From the NCBI GenBank assembly GCA_022497155.1, contig MU385772.1, positions 62,001 through 126,000 on the forward strand: a stretch of 64,000 nt of DNA. The letters are read 5' to 3'. Origin of the DNA: Whalleya microplaca (taxonomy: Eukaryota; Ascomycota; Sordariomycetes; Xylariales; Xylariaceae). Position 1 is the first letter of the stretch. Every line of letters starts with the position of its first letter. Shown here one piece after another: positions 21,712-31,918 of the stretch. Under the pieces are notes generated by a model that saw nothing but the letters and a program-made list of their open reading frames with translations, did not search any database and was not told the origin of the DNA. The translations under genes were made by a program, and so were the position numbers.

Positions 21712-23237
21712 GACCGGTTCTACTACGATGTTAGATGTGGCTTGGATACTTATGCAAAATAATTATTAATACGAACTCGCAGATGTGTAAATGTTATATA
21801 TTGCCGACTCATGCGTGCTTCCTCTCATTTGATATATTAGCAGGCTCTTTGCCTTAGCATCGCCTTTGTTCGTTGTTATGGTGTCAAAGCATAGCATAAC
21901 AGTATCTTGCAACCCATCTATCAACTCGAATAGCTCGAAATGAGAAACAAAGGCTTAGATACTTGCGCACTCGTATCACAATGAAAAGAGGAGGAGACAT
22001 GGTGAAATGCATCTCTTGAGTTGATAGGATAGCTCTAGTTGCATTCAAGCAAAACAAGGCCACTGCTATTCACGGCAAAGCCCTCGTAAGCCATGTAGTC
22101 ACGAAACATCGCGAAACTAAAAGTTGGAAAATAGACGTCTAACTACAGTATGCAAATAGAAAGCTGGCAACAATGACCACAGCCCACGTACACCATACTA
22201 AGACAGCGCAGCTTATATACTGCGCCACTTGCTCACTTTCGCTTCATATGTAGAGGATTAGATAGCCAGCATATCCAACAATACAATCGGTTTGGATTGA
22301 ATTAAATTGGCCAATTACTGTTGTTTTGAAAACAAGTGAAAATCCAGTTGCCTTCCGATTTATTTTGAGCTTGCTTTCCCCTATATATGTCACCTGTCAT
22401 GACCATTTCTTGTTCTTTTTTGGTGGCGGTTGTGACCAGCCACCTTATGTCCTGTCCTGACGCCGCTTGTTAAGATTAGATTACTATCATGTTCGTGAGA
22501 CTCTAACAATTCTGCTGTGTGATATCTTGGCAGCTGGGTCCCTAAGCTCCCAGAGGCCCCTGATGAACACCCCTGAACCCCTTACACGTGACCGGGGGGC
22601 TCAAGGGGCTCAGGGGTAAATTCAGGGGTCACTCACCCATTCAATTCGTGAATATCGCCAATTCAAAAGGGTTCCGAAACAATTGGAATTGGATTGCATC
22701 GATGTAAGCGTTATAGACAAATCTATATAGCATCTAATATTCGTGACGAAAATTTGACAATTTACCTCAGCTAAAGCGAGAGATATCCATAACGGACGCG
22801 GTCAAGCGGATCGGGTATTGTTTTTATAAGGTTCAATGAACTGCGAAAAGTTTACGCCGATACGCCACTGGAGTCCTGAATTTTCTATCATGTTTCCTCG
22901 ATCGATTGTGTACTCCCCTGTAACGTTAAAGTCCTTCTTCCTTTTGACTCCGCTATTATTAAATTTCATCACCTTTTGGATATTCTGGCAGTGGTAACAA
23001 CAAGGTCGATAGAAACTTGAAAGCATCAGGAGTGTTGGGTGAGTACATTTTTCTCCTATTGGTATCACGGTAATCTCTTGACACAATATGTTACCTCCAG
23101 GGAACACATTAGAGCTTGGCCGACATCCTCGACGCTGGGCTAAGGTATTCATGTTAAATATTAGTGGCGAACAATATCCCTGGACGAGCAGTTTTGGACG
23201 AATTGGTCAGAGATTGTAGGAAGACTACTTTATTAGT
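21712..23237. other. Intergenic region with a GC-rich hairpin
   Basis: Mostly AT-rich sequence without a recognisable gene. A conspicuous GC-rich island at about 22530-22640 contains an inverted repeat (listed separately). A 116-aa ORF at 22802-23152 on the minus strand has no family signal and lies just past the stop of the methyltransferase gene. Confidence 0.45.
22570..22616. repeat. Imperfect inverted repeat (hairpin)
   Basis: The arms CCCCTGAACCCCTT (22570-22583) and AAGGGGCTCAGGGG (22603-22616) pair at 13 of 14 positions around a 19-base loop. A further TTCAGGGGT nearby (about 22621-22629) can pair with the same left arm. The GC-rich composition stands out from the AT-rich surroundings. 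It may be a transcript terminator-like hairpin or a trace of a small transposon; no target-site duplication was identified. Confidence 0.5.
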
Positions 23238-24120
23238 TCATGACGCCTCTACAACGTTCAAGCATTCCTTTCTCAATGTGAATCCATGATAGGCAAAAGT
23301 GTTAGCACTGTCGCCAAGAATATCAAGTTCAATCTCCCAATGAGTCCCTTCGCACATGAGAAGAGGTCTAATGAAGTGTGGCTGCCGATATGTTACATAA
23401 AGGAACATACCACCATTTCTTAGGACACGAAACACCTATGTATCGTTAGCTATTCTGATACAATATGTCATGCGCGAAGACAGATTGGGCTCTCAGTCAC
23501 AAAACCAGAACACCGCACGAGGCTACTACTAGATTTAACTCAAATAGGAATATCCAGATGACCGGTCGACGGTGAGCACCTACCTCCCGGAGATATTGAC
23601 TAGTGTTGCCTTTCACATCGTCAGGTGGATTCCAAGGACTTCCATGAATCATCGCGTCTAATGTACCCTTATCAAATGCAACATCCACCGACTTGTCAGC
23701 GATGTCATCCATATGGCGAACGTCAAGGCATTTCCATTCAATGCCTTCAATGTTGCGGTGCCGCCTCGACATGAGGTCTACGACAACGGCAGAAAAGTCA
23801 ACACAGAGCTGATTCCTATAGCCTTTCACCGTAAGTTGCACCGGTATATTCTGTTTGCTGTGTCAATCAATGATCCGATCGTCTGGACGAGCGACCTAGG
23901 TTCTTCAAAGACGTACACTGTCTCCTGAGCCCAAGTGAAGAAGCCTTGGATGCGTTTCTGGCCCCCGCACTCTGAAAAGCTTCTGATCAAAGAATGACTC
24001 GAGATCACTAAAATCCCTGAACCACTCATGTGTTGGTTCGTCTCCTTCCGCTCGCGCATACCGTTGATCCCAGAATTCAGGGTGTGCAAGACGCTCGTTC
24101 TCTGCGTCGGATGATCCCAT
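23238..24120 (-). CDS. SAM-dependent methyltransferase, EEF1AKMT4-like
   Basis: Three exons: 24120-23917, 23850-23584 and 23435-23238, with introns of 66 and 148 nt, all in phase 0, giving 222 aa. The N-terminus has the PEFWDQRYA block typical of this family. Motif I is LLHLGSGDS (residues 60-68). The acidic residue after strand beta-2 is Asp86 in VDFS. LDVRHMD (110-116) and the family hallmark FDKGTLDAM (127-135) follow, then VFRVLRNGGMFLYVTY. These match the METTL/EEF1AKMT4 class, which in animals methylates a lysine of translation elongation factor eEF1A; the substrate here is inferred. A start 12 codons upstream (24156) is possible, but the ATG at 24120 begins the conserved part. GSGDS replaces the commoner GCGNS in motif I. 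Confidence 0.85.
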
Positions 24121-25285
24121 GTTGACTCTATCCGGGTGAACAGCATATATCAACAAAAAGCAAGAAAATCACAAAATGCCTCCTAGGCTCAGTGCTAGTG
24201 CTAAATAGACTCGATTTTAGTTAAAAACTTGTACGTTGGCTTACCCACTGCTCAAGCCACAAGTGCTCAAGCCACAAGTAATGGTGGCAAGATAGAGCGA
24301 GTTAGGTTCGATTCTTAACAGCGCTACCAAATGAGCTAATAGAGCGAATAGGCATCAATAGCGCTACTAGGATTAGAACCTACATTTAAGCTATATATAC
24401 AACGCTAGGGCAATATCCTTAGTCCGTACTTTCAGTATATGTAGACAAATTCAGTTACGGCGAGATGCCAACTAGACGAATCCCCCCACTCGATACCGAT
24501 TGAGGCAGCCATATTGTTCACTCACTTAAGCGAAGGCTATTGAATACCGACCCATTTGAGAGGAGGTTGACTAGGGATATAACCAGCCTTACAATTCTTG
24601 AAAACCCTATGAATCATTTCATCTGCATTGGTAATCTCTCGAGGGTATCCGCATATTCCGGCCTAACACTTAACAGCAGAACACACTCATTAGCGAATAC
24701 CCCTTTTGCGTACATGCACGTGACGATATTCACAGATGAAATAGCTGGTGTACATAGGTACCTGGGTACACTTAATGCCGAAATGCGTTAGCGACCTGGG
24801 AGCTTTATTGGTTTCATCATCTACATAGGTACATGCATACCTGTACATAAATCCCGAGGCCCATTTATGCAGGTACATACTACAAGATGAGGTCACAATG
24901 GAAGAGCCGATGTAACATGTACGGAATGCCTACTTATCTTGCCATATCGTACCCAACGGAATATGTAGGTGAAGCATGGAATGTTCAATGAGGTGTCGAA
25001 AAGCGTACCTCACATAAGTACGCAGAGTAGGTTGTTATCCAAGTACCTAGTGATTGCTGTTCTTTTAAAATTCCCAACATCATGACGTCGGAGGATGGAT
25101 TGCCAAATTACTATGTACATGTACTGCCATCGCTGCTACTCCAATACGTCATCGTCAGCATCCTCTGCTCAACGTGGGGCAGATCGGAATCTTAGTTGTA
25201 ATATTGAAGTATTGATAGGAACATGCACGCATCTACCAATGTTCACTCAAAAGCAGAGATTACTTGAAAGAGAGACAATACGAAA
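24121..25285. other. Divergent intergenic region
   Basis: Shared upstream region between the minus-strand methyltransferase and the plus-strand kelch gene. It contains a perfect 15-bp tandem duplication (24249-24278), a tRNA-like relic (separate entry) and several AGGTAC/GTACCT-type short palindromes around 24755-24870. No gene recognised. Confidence 0.5.
24290..24390. repeat. Palindromic tRNA-like relic
   Basis: Two related segments face each other. On the plus strand at about 24302-24328 a T-arm-like GGTTCGATTC is followed by AGCGCTACCA. On the minus strand at about 24384-24358 a T-arm-like GGTTCTAATCC is followed by TAGCGCTA. A box-A-like TAGCTCATTTGG lies between them on the minus strand. 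These look like decayed tRNA 3' halves in inverted arrangement, perhaps from a SINE or from an LTR element's primer-binding site (TGGTAGCGCTG on the minus strand starts with TGG). No complete tRNA can be folded, so it is not called a tRNA gene. Confidence 0.35.
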
Positions 25286-26596
25286 ATGGCAGAGATCGCA
25301 GCTGGTGTCTGGGCGGCCGAAGAAGTCGTCTCGACCGGGGCCCAAGCCGGAGTGGCTGGATATGCTGTAGCAAAACCAACGATGCCTCTCAAGGCAGTAT
25401 TTACACAGATTGGATCTTCCGCAGACGATGCCTCAAGGTGATATATGAAAGACTTCCTACAATATTGTTTACTAACACGCCCTAGATCCTCACTCACCAG
25501 ATCCCACCATACCGTTACCATTATTGGCAATAAAGCCTACATCTTCGGCGGCCAGACAACCCAGGGTAAGCTGGCCAGCAACCATATTCACTCCATAGCT
25601 CTACCTTTGGGGACTACTACTACGCCAGAGTATCAGATACTGCCTGCTATTCCCGTTAAGAAGGATGGTCTAGTGCCTGCGCCGCGGACAGGACATTCTG
25701 CCTGCGCTCTTGGCAGCCGAGTTGCTGTCTATGGAGGCGCTGGTGAGGCTGGCAAAGTTCTCGACGAGGGCTCCAAGATCTGGCTATACGACACTGTGAA
25801 GTTATCATGGGAAGTATTAGAACCAACTAGTCATCCAGAAAGGGTGCCAGCGCCGCGAAGCAAGGCAAGCCTACTCTCACATGACGACAACATCATTCTA
25901 GTTGGCGGGATGGACTCTAACGGCTCGGACCTGACCGACGTCTGGCACTTCAATTGCCTCAACAAGATTTGGAACCAACTGCCGCACGCACCTGCGATCA
26001 ACTCTCATGCGGCAGTAGCGAGGGACACTTTGTACTTAATCTCAAGCTCTGATACTCTGAGCAGCGAAGTGCATCATCTAGACATCCAGCTTTACGTTCA
26101 GCAGCCACCAACCTGGCAGACCATCTCGTTCCCTACGAATCCGCTAGCTCCCGGGCCTAGAGCACGCCAAAACGGCGGACTCGTACCCATCACGACCGGT
26201 TTCGGCCGGAACTACCTCCTCTACTTCTTCGGAGATCGCCAGGGCGCGGCGGAGACGGGAGACCTAACGCAGTGGAGCGATCTTTGGACCTTCCAACTCC
26301 CGTCTAGTGATCTAGAACCTAAAGCGACTACGAGCATGACTGAAGCGATCAAGCCAGCCAAGATCAAGGACAAGATCCGCGCCAAGCTTGGGGCTGACAC
26401 AGGTGGCTCTAGCTGGGCAGAGGTGGAAGTGCAACCACCCGGTGACCTACAAGCGCACGAGGGCAAGGTGCATCCTGGACCAAGGAGTTCGTTCGGCTAC
26501 GATGTGACGGCAGATGGTCGGCACATCATTCTGTGGGGTGGCAGCGATGCTAAGGGAGATCCTGAGGGTGATGGATGGATTATTGATTTATCATGA
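25286..26596 (+). CDS. Kelch-repeat beta-propeller protein
   Basis: Two exons, 25286-25437 and 25486-26596, over a 48-nt intron with branch site ACTAACA and acceptor CCTAG; frame is kept and the product is 420 aa. The first exon encodes an Ala/Val-rich lead (WAAEEVVSTGAQAGVAGYAV). The second carries kelch motifs: RSHHTVTIIGNKAYIFGG, RTGHSACALGSRVAVYGGAG, RSKASLLSHDDNIILVGG and, at the end, RSSFGYDVTADGRHIILWGG, each with the paired glycines and distal Trp/Tyr of a propeller blade. No signal peptide or second catalytic domain is seen. Such fungal proteins are protein-binding propellers of unknown partner; an enzymatic role like galactose oxidase is not supported because copper ligands are not evident. 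Confidence 0.88.
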
Positions 26597-27214
26597 GAGG
26601 TCTAGTCACATTGGTGAAAGGCATTAGTAGGAAGGTAAAAGCATGAGCTATACTAGAAGTAATGGAATCCTCCTAAGCATAGACTCAAACGACGCATCAC
26701 CCTCTGATACAGTATGTCCATACTTACACTTTACTAATTGTGCTTTTGAATTGATGTGGCACAAAGCTCTCAGGTATTCAGAGACCAATGACGCTGCGTC
26801 TGCCGACGCCACAGTTCTTACTCAATATGTCTAGTCTCGTATCATCATTTCGTGTCTATAACACAAGTAGCTACCGCATGGGTTTGTCACACTCACTACA
26901 TCTAGAGGGTGAGGCCCTGTCATGCTGGTAATATAGGGGAAATTGGCGAAGATGGGCAGTACATTGTTGAATCGCACCTTGGCAATATTGATCGCATGGT
27001 GACAATATAGGTATGGCAGTGTATTTACCAGTGTCGAATAATTAACAAGAGCCAACTTAAATCTAGAAGTTGATTCTATGCGGGCATATACCTTTCCTTG
27101 AATGCCTTTTGAACCGACTAAACCGACCCTTTTTGGACTGTTGAAGTAACCAAGATTGACCAACCTTCCCACTCCTATCAACTCCTCCAAGTCAATATAC
27201 GTGGCAAAGCACAA
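26597..27214. other. Convergent 3' intergenic region
   Basis: Spacer between the convergent kelch and MetE-like genes, expected to hold both 3' UTRs. ORFs at 26643-26834 and 26831-27214 show no family features. Confidence 0.5.
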
Positions 27215-28550
27215 CTATGGCTCACCCCAGATCTCATCTGCGATCTGTCTTACCAGCGCCAACTTGTTCTTCTCGTCTTCCAGCGACAGAGGATACCCGC
27301 TCTCGTGTGTGCTAAATCCACACTGCGGACTGATATAGATCCTCTTCAACGCCTCCTCACGCGTCTGGCCGCTTCCTTCTGCCACGAAATCGGCAGCCCT
27401 GTAGATGCGCTCCTTCGTGGCCTCCTTGTCCTCTAACTGTGGCACCTTGGTGCTAATCACGCCAACGACGACGTTCTTGTTCTTAGGAAGGAATTTCAGC
27501 GGCTCGAAGCCACCTGCTCGCTCTGTATCGTACTCCAGATAGAAGGTGTTGACATTGAGATTCTCGAAGAGCTTCTTGGCAATGATGTCGTAGGCGCCTT
27601 CGGCAAAATGTCGCCCGCCAATAAAATTGCCTCTGCATAGATGAATACCTGTGTGCAGGTCTGCTGGGGCCTTGCTGATGGAGTCGTTGTATAGCTCGAT
27701 ATACGCATCAAGCAAGTCTTCTACCGTACCGATGTTGTCTTTATCCTCTTCCCATCCCTTTCGGAAGCTATTGGAGCAAAAGTCTATCCAATCAATGTCA
27801 GTTGCAATGCAGACTCCACGCGTTGAATAACAAAACTAACAAGCCATGCCCGGATCGTCAAACTGGACATTTCGCAAACCGGCTTTGTATAGCAAGTCCA
27901 ATTCGGCCTGGTAAACCTTGGCCACATCCTTGAAGTATTCAGCATCGTTCGCATAGGCGTCCTTGGTATAGGCCTCCCCTTGCTTATATCTCATATGGAA
28001 CCAAGCCGGCGTAATCATGGTGAGCTTGATGTTACCCCATTCGCTCTTCGGAACAAACTGCTGCACTAATTGTAGTTCATGAAGGTTCGATTGCGACCTA
28101 TCAGGGTTATGTGACAGCTTGCCGGAGATAACAGAATCTCCCGGCTTTTACATAATCCAATGTTAGTCAATGTCAGTTTTAGATGATTTCGGGGATGGAG
28201 AACACTAGATTTCGTACCATGACATGGTGGTCTTTCTCAATCAGACTGACCACGTCAGGGTGGTACAGCCGGAAGAGACTTGCATCGGCATTCTCTAGAC
28301 GGATGGTGCCCTCAAATTCGTCCCACATGAGACCCCAAAAGCGGGTGCGGTTGTATTCGCCGGAGTTGACAGCTTTGAAGCCGAGTTCCTGCTGCAACTT
28401 GACCACCTCCCCTACGGCCTTCTTTTCGACGGCCGGCAGACCCGCCTCTTCTTCCGAGAGGCCTTTATCCCGGATGGCGGCTCGTACCTCAAGCAGCTCG
28501 TCGGGTCTCAGAAGCGAGCCCAAGTGCTCGGCACGGAATGGAGGCGCCAT
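27215..28550 (-). CDS. MetE C-terminal-domain-like protein (UROD/MetE fold)
   Basis: Three exons: 28550-28218, 28144-27841 and 27783-27215, with introns of 73 and 57 nt; phases agree and give 401 aa. The protein corresponds to the C-terminal, zinc-binding half of cobalamin-independent methionine synthase and lacks the N-terminal half (full MetE is about 760 aa). Expected zinc ligands are present: His260 and Cys262 in GIHLCRGN, Glu296 in FYLEYD, and Cys367 in SPQCGFS. RAEHLGSLLRP at the N-terminus and FDDPGMA near residue 210 are also family motifs. It probably transfers a methyl group to a thiol, but stand-alone fungal members are uncharacterised as far as known, so methionine synthesis itself is not assured. 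It converges with the kelch gene. Confidence 0.88.
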
Positions 28551-29596
28551 CTTCAGCCAGTAAAAATCTCGTCTCTGGAGTGTCTCCTTCCTGACTGAGA
28601 CAGATTTGTGAAACTGGTGCTTATAATTTGCAGATGCGCAATAGGGAGCAACAGATTGGTCTACGCCAGCAAACCCATATAAAGAAGGTAGGACAAAGAG
28701 GACCTTGACAGACGACTCTTCAATACACTATGGTCAACATTGGAATTGATTGACTGAGGGGACGAGATGTGCGGGGAAGATGTGGTGACACGGCGTAGGA
28801 TCGGATCTGAAAATCTCGTTACGTCTCCAAATTAATTTGCAATCACTACTACTAATAGTAGGCCATAATAGTAGGCGAGCTTGTTAGGGGCGGTAGCGTC
28901 CGCATTAGCTGCAGCCAAGAGAGGAAGTGAGGTAGTAACTAGCGCCAGCGGCATCGAATGTCACCATCCAGAGCGCGAAGCCTGGGCCATCACCAATATA
29001 TGTGACTTGATCACATCTCTTAATGTGACATGCTAGGCCCAGCCTTATGTGTACAACTTTTTAAATTACATCAATAGAAGACAGGTTCAACATCTGCAAT
29101 TGGCCAAAAGATAGGTCACAACTAGTCATGTAAGCTGATGCTACTATTGCAAGTGTTATTATACCTTCTCATAGGGTGAAAAGGTCACCTAGCATCATAC
29201 CAACAAGGCGAAGAGTAGGAGGGCAATTGGCACCATGAGAAACGTACTGTGAGACATCAAAGAATTGATAGTCAAGCATACACTCAACACCATCGGGCAT
29301 TGGCACCACAATTACAAGGCTCTGGAGGATAGGGCAGGACAACTACTAGGAGGCACAAATTGTAAAACAGGGCACATTAACGGGATTAAAACACTATTGA
29401 CAAAATAAAGCTATATACATTCACTTAATAAGCAGTGGCACTAAGACGAAGAGTTTTGCAACGGCCATTACTTTAAATTTACAAGTGGTCATGAACATAG
29501 ATAGCTACCCATGATAACACGCCCTCGCTTTGCAATGAAACATTATGAATTACAAAGTCTTCTCAACCTCTCCAATCATCCAATTGCATAATCCGC
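28551..29596. other. Intergenic region
   Basis: Holds the upstream region of the MetE-like gene and the 3' flank of the wall-protein gene. AT-rich, with no recognisable gene or repeat. Confidence 0.5.
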
Positions 29597-31918
29597 TTAG
29601 AACAGAGCGGCAGCAACACCGACGGCAGCCAGGACACCGGCAACACCGCCGCCGACCTTGCTAGCACCGGCAGTGGCGATGGGAGTCTCGCCAGGGGCGG
29701 TGGGGTAGCCACCAGCACCAGGGTAGCTGGCGCTAGCACTGGGCTTGTAGGTGGTCAGGGGAACGGTACCGTTGCCGCCAGCTGGGACGGTAGGGTAGGG
29801 GGCCAGGGTAGTGGGCGTACCCGGGGCAGTGGTGGGCTGGCCAACGGGCTGCGTAGCACCGGTGCTGGATGGGGATCCGGCAGGGTAGCTAGCAGAGGCG
29901 CTGCCGGCGGGAGAGCTAGGGGCACCACCAGCCGGGTAGCTAGCAGAAGGAGAGCTGCCGGCAGGGCTGCTTGGGGCAGGGCCACTGGGGGCAGGGCCGC
30001 TAGGAGCCGGGGCACCACCAGCGGGCTGAGTAGCGCTAGTGGAGGGAGCACCACCGACTGGGTAGCTGGCAGAGGGACCGCTGCTGGCAGGGCCGCTAGG
30101 AGCGGGAGCACTGGGAGCAGGGGCACTAGGAGCAGGAGCGCCACCGGCAGGCTGGCTAGCACTGGCGGAAGGGACACCGGCAGGGTAGCTGGCGGAGGGA
30201 GCACCACCAGCGGGGCTGCTAGGTGCGGGAGCACCGCCGGCAGGCTGGGTAGCGCTGGTCGAGGGACCGCTGGCCGGGTAGCTGGAGGAAGGGGCGCTCT
30301 CAGCAGGGCTGCTGGGAACGGGAGCAGGGGCACCACCACCAGGAGCGCTGGAGGAAGGAGTCTCAACTGGGTAGCCACCAGCAGGGGGAGCCTCACCGCC
30401 GGGGTAGCTGCGGGAGGTAGGGTAGCTCACACCACCGGTCGGGACGCTAGCGGAAGGGCTGGCGGGAGCGCTGCTAGCGGGCTGAGTCTCAGCGGTGCTG
30501 GCAGGCTTGGTGGCAGAGGGAGCGGGAGCAGGCTGGGAGGGAGCTGGGGTACCAGCTGGGGGAGTGAAGGTAGACTCCTCAGAGCAAGGGACCATGGTAA
30601 CCTTGGTGACAGTCGAGACATCAGCAGGCTTGGAGATGGTGGGCGCTGGCGGGGCGGCGGTGATAGGTGCAGTCTGGGTAGCCGGGCAGACAGTCGTGTA
30701 CTCAGTGGTGTGGATCAGAGTAGCGGTGGTCTGGTAGTTGCCAGGGCAGTTGGGAACGTTGACAGCGCAGGCAGTGACGGTGAAAGTCTGAGTGTGCTGG
30801 ACAGTGGAGGTGGTCAGGTCGCCGCCAGCCGGAGCAGTGGTGACGGGGGAGCTGCCAGAAGCACTTGGGTAACCAGCGCCGACGGAAGGAACAACGGCAG
30901 GAGTCGTGACGGCCAGAGTTGGGACAGAGGCAGTGTACGATGGGTGCTCGCAGATGGTCGAGGTAGGGATGCTCAGGAGAGCAGTCGAGATGGTAGGAGC
31001 CAAGGTGAGGGACAGGAGATCCTCAACCTCGACGTTGACGTTGGCAGCAACACCGATGTTCAAACCGTACGACTCCTTGGACTTGGGGCAAGTGGGAGTG
31101 GCGCAGAAGAAACCGACGTATTCGAGAAGGTTGACGAAGACGGCAGCCTCAACACCAGCGCCGATCTCGGGAAGGTCAAGGATGGGGACGATGTCGTCAA
31201 CATCGACCTCAGCCGAGACACCGAGCTCAACGCGGAGTCGGAGATCAGCGAGCAACTCGGTGCAGCCAATGCGGACCTTGATGGGCAGGACCTGCACGGC
31301 GACACCCTTGAAGTTGGCGTCCAAGATCTTTCCAGCCAGGATATCAGTCTCAATCGTAGCCTCATCAACAAGGTCAAGCTCGATACCAGCGTCCAGGTCG
31401 ATCGCGGTGTGGACACCAAGGATAAGGTCGAGGGAGACAAGAGCATCAGCCTTGAGGCCAAGGCCTTGGAGAGGAAGCGAGATGGGGAGATCCGGAGTGT
31501 AGAGGTTGACGGCGATGGTAGCACCAGCGTCGATCCTGATGCCGAGGTCGAGCTTGGCCTTGATGTCCGTGAGGGACAGGCTGAGAGACGGAACGACGTT
31601 AGAAAGGTTGATGCTAGCGTTGATGTTTCCCTTCGTGTAGCACTCGTCGCAGATAACAGCCACTTGAGCAGCAGCTGCAACCTCGGCGCTGACACCCTCA
31701 AGAGGGTGAACTGCTAGGTCGGCGAGAAGACCAGCCACCAGTGTCTTGTGGCTCAAGTCAACACCGAGGTCGACGGAGGCCGTGATCGGCTCACCGGCGT
31801 TCTTGGGTAGGCCGAGGTCAGCCCCGAGGGGAGTTCTCTCGACGAGAGATGACGGCGCAGCGGTGGCGAGCGAAGCCGCCAACGCCACAGCCGCAGAGCC
31901 GTGGGTTGAGAAGCGCAT
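29597..31918 (-). CDS. GPI-anchored Pro/Ser/Ala-rich cell-wall protein
   Basis: Single-exon 773-aa protein. The ATG at 31918 is preferred over one five codons upstream because it gives a clean signal peptide (MRFSTHGSAAVALAASLATA, cut before APSS). Residues ~30-350 form a Val/Leu/Asp-rich beta-like domain with a few Cys (CDECYTKG, CATPTCPKS). A Thr/Ser/Pro region with TVTACAVNVPNCPGNY follows, then ~300 residues of degenerate repeats such as GGAPAPS, SYPAG and SATQPAGG, expected to be heavily O-glycosylated. The C-terminus is a small-residue omega region and a hydrophobic tail (VAGVLAAVGVAAALF), a GPI-attachment signal. It probably sits at the plasma membrane or wall as an adhesin or structural protein. 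The biased repeat composition opens long false ORFs on the opposite strand. Confidence 0.88.
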   Translation of the reverse strand: MRFSTHGSAAVALAASLATAAPSSLVERTPLGADLGLPKNAGEPITASVDLGVDLSHKTLVAGLLADLAVHPLEGVSAEVAAAAQVAVICDECYTKGNINASINLSNVVPSLSLSLTDIKAKLDLGIRIDAGATIAVNLYTPDLPISLPLQGLGLKADALVSLDLILGVHTAIDLDAGIELDLVDEATIETDILAGKILDANFKGVAVQVLPIKVRIGCTELLADLRLRVELGVSAEVDVDDIVPILDLPEIGAGVEAAVFVNLLEYVGFFCATPTCPKSKESYGLNIGVAANVNVEVEDLLSLTLAPTISTALLSIPTSTICEHPSYTASVPTLAVTTPAVVPSVGAGYPSASGSSPVTTAPAGGDLTTSTVQHTQTFTVTACAVNVPNCPGNYQTTATLIHTTEYTTVCPATQTAPITAAPPAPTISKPADVSTVTKVTMVPCSEESTFTPPAGTPAPSQPAPAPSATKPASTAETQPASSAPASPSASVPTGGVSYPTSRSYPGGEAPPAGGYPVETPSSSAPGGGAPAPVPSSPAESAPSSSYPASGPSTSATQPAGGAPAPSSPAGGAPSASYPAGVPSASASQPAGGAPAPSAPAPSAPAPSGPASSGPSASYPVGGAPSTSATQPAGGAPAPSGPAPSGPAPSSPAGSSPSASYPAGGAPSSPAGSASASYPAGSPSSTGATQPVGQPTTAPGTPTTLAPYPTVPAGGNGTVPLTTYKPSASASYPGAGGYPTAPGETPIATAGASKVGGGVAGVLAAVGVAAALF

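Noticed and set aside
22802..23152. 116-aa minus-strand ORF after the methyltransferase gene
   Set aside because: No family signal or splice link; the methyltransferase already ends with a full domain.
29755..30396. 213-aa minus-strand Pro/Leu/Ala ORF
   Set aside because: Shifted reading of the wall-protein repeats.
30710..31717. 335-aa plus-strand ORF opposite the wall protein
   Set aside because: Produced by the repetitive codons of the minus-strand gene; Gly/Asp/Ser low complexity without a fold.
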